Source: Candidatus Lernaella stagnicola (GTDB lineage: Bacteria > Lernaellota > Lernaellaia > Lernaellales > Lernaellaceae). From it: 64,000 bases of DNA. Each line of letters opens with the position of its first letter. Position 1 is the stretch's first letter. Below the pieces are notes generated by a model. That model had not been told where the DNA came from and made no database searches. It worked only from the letters and a program-made list of their open reading frames with translations. The DNA is taken from NCBI GenBank assembly GCA_030765525.1, contig JAVCCK010000046.1, forward strand, positions 1 to 64,000. The letters are read 5' to 3'. This document shows, in pieces, positions 57,544 to 64,000 of this stretch. A program made the position numbers and the translations under genes.

Positions 57544-60003
57544 GTTGCTGGGCGGACGAATCTGCACATCGCCGTCGGGTACCGAGTCGTCCCACGGGTC
57601 CCAATTCGGCCATGCCAGATACCACTCCATGGCCAACTCGTATTCCTGGTGAATGTGCCGCACTTCCCGGTTGGTAAGCGGCAACCCGCTGGTGGCGCAG
57701 ACGAGCATATACGAGGCCGTGTCGGCGTCGTAGTCGCGGTGCTCATCCTGCTTGCTGTTGTCGAAAATGTAGTCGGTGCGTTCGGCCAAGCCTTCTAGTA
57801 GTTCCAACGCCTCATCGTTGTAGCCGTGCATGATCGCCAACAGCACCGCGTCGATGTGAAAGATGCGGATGATGTTGCGGTCGTTGAAGTAGTGCTGCGC
57901 CGAGGCGATGTAATCGTAGATCAAACTTTGGCCGCCGCCGCAGTCGTTGGCCAGCGGCTCACGATAGGCAATAAAGGCGGTGCTGATCTCGGCGTCGCAT
58001 TCGGCGTCGGGCACCACCGGATCGAAGATGACGAAACTGGCCAGGTCGTTGACGAGAAACTCGTACTCGGCGCTCATCGGAATGTACGTGTCACCGCTTT
58101 CGTCCTTCGTGCGGATGAAGTAGCCGGCGTTGACGATATCCTGCGTCCACTTCTCCATGTAGTATAACGCTTCCGCGGCGGCCTCACGCACGGTCGCGTC
58201 GGGCGCGTCGTCAACCAAACGATACAGATGCGGAATCATCCGGTAGAAATGCGGTACGTCATCCTTGCTGCGGTGCGTCCGCACCCAGATGTCGCCGTAA
58301 TAGGGGTTGCCGTCGTTGGGAATCGTCCACCCGTTCCAGTCGTATTGCAGTTCGTCCTTGATCGGGTCGTAATTGACGAACAGTTCCCGCCCGTCTTCGA
58401 TTTGTGTGTAGTTTTGCGGGAAGATCGTGCGCGGCATGATCCAGAGTTCCGGGTCGTCCTCGCTCCATAGGAAACCTTGCATCAAGGCTATGAGCCCGAG
58501 GCTGTATTTTTCCACCAAATACGCGGCCGTGGCGTCGCCGCTGGCCAGATACAATGCCGCCGCGGCGTTGAAAATCTTGCCGGTGCGAATCATCAGGTTG
58601 TCGCTGTTGCCGCCGACCGGAAGCTCAAGCACGTCGCCGTCCTTCACGGCCGAGCTATCCTGGTAAAAGAGCCGGAACTCCGGCCATCCCTGCGGATTGT
58701 CCGCGTCCATCCCATGGCTGAGCCACTGATACCGGGGGAAGAAGTGCGTGTCGATCCAATACTGCGTGATCGCCTGCGTAAACTCCGTAACCTCCTGCGC
58801 AGTCACCGGGTCGCCGATCTGGGGCCGCGTGAAGGTAAAGGGCAGCGAGTCCGGCCAGTCCCGCGGGCTCCGGATCGACTCCGTCACTTGGATCGGCGGG
58901 GGTGCGGGGGCTTCAAGCAGTTTGGCTGCCTGCGCCGGCAGCGTGCGGACGGTGCGGAATCCCAACGTGAACAATCGTTGATCGGGGGCGTGTCCCGTGC
59001 GGAACGCCGCGCGCGTGTTGGCCGCGCCGTGGAAGCGCGCCGCCCCGCCGCGCACACCGCGGAAGTTACCCTCGGCGCCGCCGAGCGGGTCGGAAGTCTG
59101 CGCCGTGATGTCGTGCGCGTACCAATCCCACACCCATTCCTTGACGTTGCCGAGCATGTCGTACAGATCCCAGGTGTTTGGGTGCTTCTGGGCCACGTCG
59201 TGCGTTTTGCGTCCGGAGTTGGCGCAGTACCAGGCGATCGGCGCCAGATTCGGGTCGCGCGGGAGGCAGGAGGGGGTTTCGATATCGCCGGTGTATACGG
59301 CGGTCGTCGTGCCCGCCCGAACCGCATGCTCCCACTCGGCTTCGGTGGGTAGGCGGAATCCTTCGCACTCGTAGACCGTCGCCGCGTTGAGGCTCACTTC
59401 GGCAGCGGCGATGCCGCCGTTGTCGCGGCAATAGGTGTCGGTATCGCCGGTTGTTTCATCGGCGCACAGCAGGTCGCTTAGCGTGTAGCACGCGGCGTAG
59501 CCCGCGCCGGTCGAAAGCCGGTTGGCGTAGGCCAGGGTGTCGAACCACGAAACCTGTTCCACCGGTTGGTTCGCGTGGTCTCCGAGGAAATTGAAGTAGG
59601 CCGGGTTGTAGCCCATGAGTTCTTCGAATTCCCCCTGCGTAACCTCGGTTTGTTTCACCTCGAAGTGGCGGGTGAGTGCTACCGTGTGTTGGGTTTCGTT
59701 GAAGCGGTGGCCGATTTCGGTTTCGGGGCTGCCCATGTTGAACGAGCCGGCCGGGACATAAGCGTACCCCTCGCTGGTTGGCGGCGGGGGCGTGGTGTCG
59801 TCGTTGTTATCGTCGTCATCATCATTGTTGTCGTCATCGTCGTTGTTGTCGTCGTCGTTGTCGTCATCGTCGTCACCCGGTATCGTGGTGTCGTCGTCGT
59901 TGTCGTCGTCATCGTCATCGTCGCCGCAGGCGACCAGAGAGAAGACCGACGCCGCCATGACGGCCATCAACAAACAAATGAAAAGGAGTTTCCTGAGTTT
60001 CAT
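57397..60003 (-). CDS. Poly-Asp lipoprotein: FGE-sulfatase domain fused to a large helical domain
   Basis: An 868-residue lipoprotein. Signal peptide ends SLVAC (Cys26), then an Asp/Asn tether (27-70) and a Pro/Thr stretch. The SUMF1/FGE-like domain runs about 75-350: 'YVPAGSFNMGSPETE', 'FRLPTEAEWEHAVRAG', 'DMLGNVKEWVWDW' and 'FRGVRGGAARF'. The remaining 500 residues are mostly helical ('ALYYMEKWTQDIVNAG', 'IIRIFHIDAVLLAIMHGYNDEALELLEGL') and suggest an alpha/alpha toroid, a fold of glycan-active or binding proteins, but no named family is claimed. ATG 60003 lies 40 bases after a promoter. Its 3' end is duplicated at 55803. Confidence 0.88.
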   Translation of the reverse strand: MKLRKLLFICLLMAVMAASVFSLVACGDDDDDDDNDDDTTIPGDDDDDNDDDNNDDDDNNDDDDDNNDDTTPPPPTSEGYAYVPAGSFNMGSPETEIGHRFNETQHTVALTRHFEVKQTEVTQGEFEELMGYNPAYFNFLGDHANQPVEQVSWFDTLAYANRLSTGAGYAACYTLSDLLCADETTGDTDTYCRDNGGIAAAEVSLNAATVYECEGFRLPTEAEWEHAVRAGTTTAVYTGDIETPSCLPRDPNLAPIAWYCANSGRKTHDVAQKHPNTWDLYDMLGNVKEWVWDWYAHDITAQTSDPLGGAEGNFRGVRGGAARFHGAANTRAAFRTGHAPDQRLFTLGFRTVRTLPAQAAKLLEAPAPPPIQVTESIRSPRDWPDSLPFTFTRPQIGDPVTAQEVTEFTQAITQYWIDTHFFPRYQWLSHGMDADNPQGWPEFRLFYQDSSAVKDGDVLELPVGGNSDNLMIRTGKIFNAAAALYLASGDATAAYLVEKYSLGLIALMQGFLWSEDDPELWIMPRTIFPQNYTQIEDGRELFVNYDPIKDELQYDWNGWTIPNDGNPYYGDIWVRTHRSKDDVPHFYRMIPHLYRLVDDAPDATVREAAAEALYYMEKWTQDIVNAGYFIRTKDESGDTYIPMSAEYEFLVNDLASFVIFDPVVPDAECDAEISTAFIAYREPLANDCGGGQSLIYDYIASAQHYFNDRNIIRIFHIDAVLLAIMHGYNDEALELLEGLAERTDYIFDNSKQDEHRDYDADTASYMLVCATSGLPLTNREVRHIHQEYELAMEWYLAWPNWDPWDDSVPDGDVQIRPPSNMTEEKSVVRDTEMAYFIEYCQAPFRNPETIDPVDCDIILDPSQWGTSR
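59800..59935 (-). repeat. GAY-codon tract encoding Asp/Asn tether
   Basis: On the minus strand, mixed GAC/GAT/AAC codons encode the acidic spacer after the lipidated Cys of the FGE-fusion protein. Confidence 0.85.
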
Positions 60004-60049
60004 GAGAGGGACCTTTCAGCGAGTCGTTCCCGGCAACTTAAGAACATGC

Positions 60050-60078
60050 AGATTAGTACGCCCGTTAGCGACGTTCAA
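60050..60078 (-). promoter_or_regulatory. Promoter of the FGE-fusion lipoprotein
   Basis: Minus strand TTGAAC (60078-60073) and TAATCT (60055-60050), spacer 17 bases; predicted start about 40 bases before ATG 60003. Confidence 0.55.
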
Positions 60079-60098
60079 GGCAACCCGTAGCGCTTCTC

Positions 60099-60126
60099 TT
60101 GCAGTTCTGGCCTGACTCGCTAACAT
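60099..60126 (+). promoter_or_regulatory. Promoter of the FecR-domain operon
   Basis: TTGCAG (60099-60104) and TAACAT (60121-60126), spacer 16 bases, about 30 bases before ATG 60159. Divergent to the promoter at 60050. Confidence 0.45.
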
Positions 60127-60158
60127 ATCTTTGTGGCTCAACCGACGGGAAGGGTAAA

Positions 60159-61109
60159 ATGCGCCGCATCGTTTTTCTTATTGCTTTGCTTTGCCTGCTG
60201 CCGGCGCTTGCCGCAGCGCAGGCCTCCGAAGCGCGTGGCAAGATCATTGCTACCACCGGCGCCGCGTTGATTGAACGGCCCGGTTTGGACGAGCCGATTC
60301 CCGTCGACGTCGGCTTCGAGGTGTTCGAGGGCGACTGGCTCGTCACAGGCCAAGACGGCCACGTCAAGATCTTGCTGGCCGGGCAGTTAGTCGTTTTCCT
60401 CGCGCCCAACAGCTACCTGCGCATCAAGCATACGATTCACAATCTAAAGAACCGAGCCCGCGTCAGTTTCCTGTACCTGAAAAGCGGCGCGGTGCGCGCC
60501 CTGGTGCGCGTTCGGCCCAATTACAGCAACGCCGTGCGCTTGGAAGGCCCGAATCTTGTCGTGAGCTCAACCAACGCGTATTTCTTCGCGCGTCTGGACC
60601 GGGAAACCGGCAAAACCATTGTCTACAATCTGGCCGGAGACGTGCGCGCCACGCGCCCGCTTCCCAGCGGCGTGCCCCCCGTCGACCTTCCCGTCGCCAC
60701 GATGGTGAAAGCGGAGCCGCGCAAGACGTTCAGCGAACCCATCTATGTCGATTCGTTCAACGCCGGGCAACTATTGGCCGACACCGAAATCGACAACCGC
60801 TACATCTGGGATAACCGGCCCGGCGCTCCCGAATACCTCGTCGAGCGACGCGGCCGCGGCGGCGCCGATGGGGCCGCACCGGTAGTCGAAGGCCTGGTCA
60901 GCGCCCACGAGGGCGAAGGCGGCGCGGATTTCGACGCCTTTCGCGCGCCCGGTCTGCAACAGCGGCTGCGCCAGGAAGATTTGCCGCGTCCCGACAATGC
61001 CGACGTTTTCCCCTCGCCGCGCGGGTTTGGCAGCACGTCCGAGGACGCCACGGCGCGTATTCGTCTCATCTTCCCGGACGCGAAAGACAAAGAGGATGAC
61101 GATGACTAA
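60159..61109 (+). CDS. Exported FecR-domain protein
   Basis: A 316-residue protein with a signal peptide ('IALLCLLPALAAAQA') and a FecR-like beta domain ('GKIIATTGAALIERPG...', 'FEGDWLVTGQDGHVKILLAGQLVVFLAPNSYLRI', 'LEGPNLVVSSTNAYFFARLD'). FecR folds bind ligands or sense occupancy at the envelope; no sigma factor or TonB-dependent receptor is nearby, so the classical iron-signal role is unlikely. The last residues are acidic (KEDDDD). ATG 60159 has GGAAGGG 7 bases upstream. The next lipoprotein gene overlaps by 8 bases, so the four genes to dapF appear co-transcribed. Confidence 0.85.
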   Translation: MRRIVFLIALLCLLPALAAAQASEARGKIIATTGAALIERPGLDEPIPVDVGFEVFEGDWLVTGQDGHVKILLAGQLVVFLAPNSYLRIKHTIHNLKNRARVSFLYLKSGAVRALVRVRPNYSNAVRLEGPNLVVSSTNAYFFARLDRETGKTIVYNLAGDVRATRPLPSGVPPVDLPVATMVKAEPRKTFSEPIYVDSFNAGQLLADTEIDNRYIWDNRPGAPEYLVERRGRGGADGAAPVVEGLVSAHEGEGGADFDAFRAPGLQQRLRQEDLPRPDNADVFPSPRGFGSTSEDATARIRLIFPDAKDKEDDDD

Positions 61110-62001
61110 GTGGCGGCCGGGAGCCATTGTCGTGTTGGTCCTGCTGGCGGCTTGCTTGATCGGCGGCTGCCAAGGCGGGGATGCCGACACCGCCGAGACC
61201 ACGTCGGTCGTCAAGGCTTACATGGGCGCCAAAGCCGATTTGCCGCCCAGCGTGACGCAAATCGAATTGACGGTGACCGGCGACGATATGCACACGATTG
61301 TCAAGATTCTCTCGCTGAACGATTTCGGCGAACTCGAAGATGTTTTCTTCGAAGTCAAAGTCTCGCCGGGCATTCGCCTGTTCACCGTGATGTGCCGCGA
61401 CGCCGGGAGCTTCAGCTTGTATCGGGGCCAACGCCAGGTACGTATCGATCCAAAAGAAACCGTTGACCTCGAAATCAACCTGGCGGCGTGGGCGGCGGTG
61501 GGTGGACGTGTCACCTATCCCGACGGCAGCTTACTTTCCGACTACGACGAAATGGCTTTCGACCCGGAAATCGCGACGAATGACCTCGGCCTGTACGAAG
61601 TGGAGTCGCGCCTGACGACCCTGACTTTGCGGCTTCAGCCCGCGGCCGACGCCTATGCCTTCGCCGAAGTCGACTTGGTGGAGGCCGGGCAGCAGACCGT
61701 CACCAACCTCGTGTTGATCGATCCCACCGATTCGTCGCGTCCCTGGATCTCCGCCGCCGTGCCTCATACCGACTTGGCCGCCGGTCAACAAATCTCCCTC
61801 TTCGGGCAAGGATTTACGGTGGGTGACGCGTTCACGGTATGGTTTGGAGCCCCAGGCGACGGCGCCGCGGCGGCGATTGTCGATGTCGCCACCGATTCCC
61901 GACTGCAGGTGACCGTACCGACCGACGTGCCGGTCCAAGGGCTTCTTTTTGTGTGCTGGACGAACGATGAAGAATGTTCCAACGGCTTCGGCTTTAACTA
62001 G
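61102..62001 (+). CDS. Lipoprotein with Ig-like and IPT/TIG-like domains
   Basis: A 299-residue lipoprotein; the signal peptide ends LIGGC (Cys23). Residues 45-200 form a beta-rich region (Ig-like), and 215-299 match an IPT/TIG-like fold ('ISAAVPHTDLAAGQQISLFGQGFTVGDAFTVWFG'). ATG 61102 was selected because AGAGG lies 6 bases before it; it overlaps the FecR gene stop. No enzyme function is visible. It probably interacts with the FecR protein or anchors it. Confidence 0.8.
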   Translation: MTKWRPGAIVVLVLLAACLIGGCQGGDADTAETTSVVKAYMGAKADLPPSVTQIELTVTGDDMHTIVKILSLNDFGELEDVFFEVKVSPGIRLFTVMCRDAGSFSLYRGQRQVRIDPKETVDLEINLAAWAAVGGRVTYPDGSLLSDYDEMAFDPEIATNDLGLYEVESRLTTLTLRLQPAADAYAFAEVDLVEAGQQTVTNLVLIDPTDSSRPWISAAVPHTDLAAGQQISLFGQGFTVGDAFTVWFGAPGDGAAAAIVDVATDSRLQVTVPTDVPVQGLLFVCWTNDEECSNGFGFN

Positions 62002-62011
62002 GACGGTCGCA

Positions 62012-62320
62012 GTGACTCGATCCAAAACCATGGCCCTCTTGCTGATCATCGCGGTGTCGGTCGCGTGCCTGAGCGTCGGTTGCGGCAAAAAGGGCGACCT
62101 GGTCCCCCGCGACACCGCGCCATACAAGGAAGGCGAACTGCCGCCCGAGTGGCGGGCCGATACGATATCCGGCGATCCGCCCGCCGCATTAGGTATTGAG
62201 GAAGTGCTGACCGACGAGACCACGCCGGATCCTCCCGACCAAGACCAGACCCCGAATGCCACGCCGGCGCCGCCCGATCCCGATACGGCCGACGCGAACG
62301 ACGATGGGGGGCAAGAATGA
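62012..62320 (+). CDS. lptM: LptM (YifL)-like small lipoprotein
   Basis: A 102-residue lipoprotein: signal peptide ending SVGC (Cys24), followed by 'GKKGDLVPRD', which matches the CGxKGxLxxP pattern of LptM/YifL. LptM assists assembly of LptD, the lipopolysaccharide outer-membrane translocon. In E. coli yifL lies immediately before dapF, and here the stop overlaps the dapF ATG (ATGA), the same arrangement. The C-terminal half is an acidic/Pro-rich tail longer than in E. coli. GTG 62012 with AGGACGG upstream is used. Confidence 0.75.
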   Translation: MTRSKTMALLLIIAVSVACLSVGCGKKGDLVPRDTAPYKEGELPPEWRADTISGDPPAALGIEEVLTDETTPDPPDQDQTPNATPAPPDPDTADANDDGGQE

Positions 62321-63159
62321 CGAATCAGAAAATCGACTTCGTAAAAATGACCGGCAGCGGCAACGATTTTGTCCTCATCGACAATCGCCGGGGCGTGATC
62401 GACGCGAATCAAGCCGCCGCCTGGGCGGCGCAAGTGTGCCGCCGCGGCTTAGGCATCGGCGCCGATGGTTTGATTTTGCTGCACGATGATCCCGACCCGG
62501 AATTCGATTTCACCTGGCGTTTTTTCAACAGCGACGGCTCCGAAGCCGAAATGTGCGGCAATGGCGGACGCTGCGCGGTGCGCTTCGCCTATGACCACGG
62601 CTTAGCGGCGTCCAAAGAAATGGCTTTTCGCACGCTGGTCGGCAAGGTTCGCGGCTGGATTCTCGACGGTAAAGACATTCGGGTCGGCTTGACTGAACCC
62701 CAAGATTATCGACCGAAAGTGATGGTCTCCGTGCCGGCCGGCGAAATCCGCCTTTCCTACATCGACACCGGTGTGCCGCATGCCGTGTGGTTGGTCCGGG
62801 ATGTTGAAGCGGCCGACGTCCTGCGTCTCGGACGCCAGATTCGCGAGCACGAAGAGTTCGCCCCGCGCGGCACCAACGTCAACTTCGTGCAGGTGACCGG
62901 CCCGGACTCCCTGTCTATCCGTACCTACGAGCGCGGCGTGGAAGCCGAAACCTTGGCTTGCGGCACCGGGTGCGCGGCGGCGGCCATTACGATGGGGCTG
63001 GTGGGCCGCGTCAGGCCGCCGGTAATGATACGAACCCGCAGCGGCGACGTGCTGTGCGTCGACTACACTCAGGAAAACGACAAAATCACGAACCTGACGT
63101 TTCAGGGGCCGGTCCGCTATGTGGCGCGGGGGGTGTTGGACCCGGAAAGCTGGGAATAA
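62317..63159 (+). CDS. dapF: Diaminopimelate epimerase
   Basis: A 280-residue enzyme that epimerises LL- to meso-diaminopimelate, the last common step to lysine and peptidoglycan. The two catalytic Cys are visible: Cys80 in 'EMCGNGGRC' and Cys215 in 'LACGTGCAAAA'. 'KMTGSGNDFVLID' at the N-terminus and 'NVNFVQV' are conserved. The length is normal. ATG 62317 overlaps the lptM stop by 4 bases. Meso-DAP confirms Gram-negative-type peptidoglycan. Confidence 0.97.
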   Translation: MTNQKIDFVKMTGSGNDFVLIDNRRGVIDANQAAAWAAQVCRRGLGIGADGLILLHDDPDPEFDFTWRFFNSDGSEAEMCGNGGRCAVRFAYDHGLAASKEMAFRTLVGKVRGWILDGKDIRVGLTEPQDYRPKVMVSVPAGEIRLSYIDTGVPHAVWLVRDVEAADVLRLGRQIREHEEFAPRGTNVNFVQVTGPDSLSIRTYERGVEAETLACGTGCAAAAITMGLVGRVRPPVMIRTRSGDVLCVDYTQENDKITNLTFQGPVRYVARGVLDPESWE

Positions 63160-64000
63160 CCCGCGACGTCCGCTGTTTCTTTCGATACAACAGGACGGGC
63201 GACGTACTTTCCGGGTACGGAAAGTGATCCACCAATTCGAACTCGCCCTTCACTTCAAAAAACGCTTTGAACACGCGCTGAGCGAATTTTCGGTTGACGT
63301 CCTGCGCCCAATTGAAGTTGCGCGTGTCGGTGTTGAATCCCGATTTGACCAAAATGACGTCCGCGGCGCGCAAGTACTCCACCAACGAGCCGTCGGGCTC
63401 AAATTCCGGCGGCGTTCGCCCCGCCGCGGCCCGCTCGAACAAATTGTCGATATCCAACCGCGGATCCGCCAACCAAAGCTCACCCTGCAAAAGCGAGGTG
63501 TAGGGCGAATCAAGCAACATGACAAACTTTTTGTTCGCCGCCCCGGCCGCCATCTTGCTGGCGATCGGCTGAACGCTCCACCCCAATCGCTCCGGGCGCG
63601 GCAATCCCTCGATGTGCTGGCGCTTTTCGAAATCGCGGAAGGAAAACGGCGTTTGCTCCGCGCGAAGATTGTCGTACGCAGCCGCGCCGCCGAGGACGAA
63701 AAACACCACCAAAACCCCGGCCACCGCCCGCTTGCGACCGGTTTCGATTAGCCACTTTTCCACTCCCAGGGCCCCCAATATGGCCCCGGCGGGTAGTAAC
63801 GGCAGCAGATAACGGGTGCTTTGCATCCCAAATACCGCGTGCAGCAGCAAAATCGGCGGCACAAACCATAAAAACAGGGCCCGATTGGCCCATTCGGCCT
63901 TGGATACCAAGATGAATCCCAGAATGGTTAAGACGGTCAAAAATGGCCCTAACCCGGTCGAAATCAATAATTTGAGGTTGTCGACGAAGCCGATTTGGTC
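63086..64000 (-). CDS. GT-C-like polytopic membrane protein, C-terminal part (5' end outside window)
   Basis: The frame runs off the right edge, so this is only the last 304 or so residues. It has several hydrophobic helices ('LTVLTILGFILVSKAEW', 'ALFLWFVPPILLLHAVF', 'LLPLLPAGAILGALGVEKWL') and then a soluble extracytoplasmic domain of about 180 residues. The pattern 'HAVFGMQSTRYLLPLLPAGAIL' is typical of the PMT/ArnT-like GT-C family (H-x-x-R-Y-L-L-P). The C-terminus is Pro-rich and overlaps the dapF 3' end by 74 bases in the antisense direction, which is long for a convergent pair. It may share a function with the protein at 1968-3785. Confidence 0.78.
   Translation of the reverse strand, partial: DQIGFVDNLKLLISTGLGPFLTVLTILGFILVSKAEWANRALFLWFVPPILLLHAVFGMQSTRYLLPLLPAGAILGALGVEKWLIETGRKRAVAGVLVVFFVLGGAAAYDNLRAEQTPFSFRDFEKRQHIEGLPRPERLGWSVQPIASKMAAGAANKKFVMLLDSPYTSLLQGELWLADPRLDIDNLFERAAAGRTPPEFEPDGSLVEYLRAADVILVKSGFNTDTRNFNWAQDVNRKFAQRVFKAFFEVKGEFELVDHFPYPESTSPVLLYRKKQRTSRVIPSFPGPTPPAPHSGPAPETSGS

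Overview
The window reads as a chromosomal segment of a GC-rich, Gram-negative (diderm) bacterium. At least eleven genes start with a lipoprotein signal peptide. DapF, PstSCAB, DciA, a beta-barrel-like protein and tmRNA all fit a diderm chromosome. Five lipoproteins carry an Asp/Asn-rich spacer just after the lipidated Cys, and two FG-GAP proteins carry one at the C-terminus. Together with FGE-sulfatase, VIT/VWA and Cys-rich 'CxDGxxC' modules, this suggests a deltaproteobacteria-grade lineage (Myxococcota, Bradymonadota or a candidate phylum such as Lernaellota). That placement is inference from style, not from a marker tree.

Layout. 1-1700: the 3' end of a large serine recombinase, a small HTH partner gene, and tmRNA (ssrA, minus strand) with its terminator and promoter; this may be the edge of an integrated element. 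1968-6622: a GT-C-like membrane protein, a small membrane protein, an AT-richer membrane protein that looks foreign, and a poly-Asp lipoprotein. 6771-10561: pstSCAB with a promoter and three tandem 11-bp repeats. 10756-15244: a lipoprotein with an IPT/TIG-like and carboxypeptidase-regulatory-like repeats, a polysaccharide pyruvyl transferase, and a ParA plus coiled-coil/phasin-like pair. 15245-29993: an FGE lipoprotein facing a tightly packed five-gene operon of about 13.8 kb. That operon encodes a membrane-anchored propeller-like protein, a VIT/VWA protein, a 2415-residue repeat (TPR-like) protein, a DUF3352-like secreted protein and a small penicillin-binding transpeptidase. It is the strongest candidate here for an undescribed envelope system.

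30124-43844: two membrane-anchored SGNH-like proteins, an ABC ATPase and permease with no binding protein, a beta-barrel candidate, an FG-GAP protein with a poly-Asp/Cys tail, a geranylgeranyl-reductase-like flavoprotein, a methylmalonyl-CoA mutase large subunit, two more SGNH proteins, a polytopic membrane protein and DciA. 43981-48063: a ClC protein with CBS and TrkA-C domains, an NnrU/MddA-like membrane protein and a methyltransferase-fold lipoprotein. 48081-60003: a run of surface proteins (seven-blade FG-GAP protein, poly-Asp lipoproteins, trypsin-like protease, FGE fusion) around an acyl-CoA synthetase. The protease sits between two diverged 310-bp direct copies of the acyl-CoA synthetase/FGE junction. 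60159-64000: a FecR-domain protein, a lipoprotein, LptM-like, DapF, and the C-terminal part of another GT-C-like membrane protein running off the window.

Most of the window is devoted to the cell envelope: anchoring proteins at the surface, modifying or moving glycans and taking up solutes. Housekeeping genes (ssrA, pst, dciA, dapF) are scattered among them. No CRISPR array, rRNA or complete insertion sequence was seen. Start codons were chosen by Shine-Dalgarno placement and signal peptides and are noted where uncertain.
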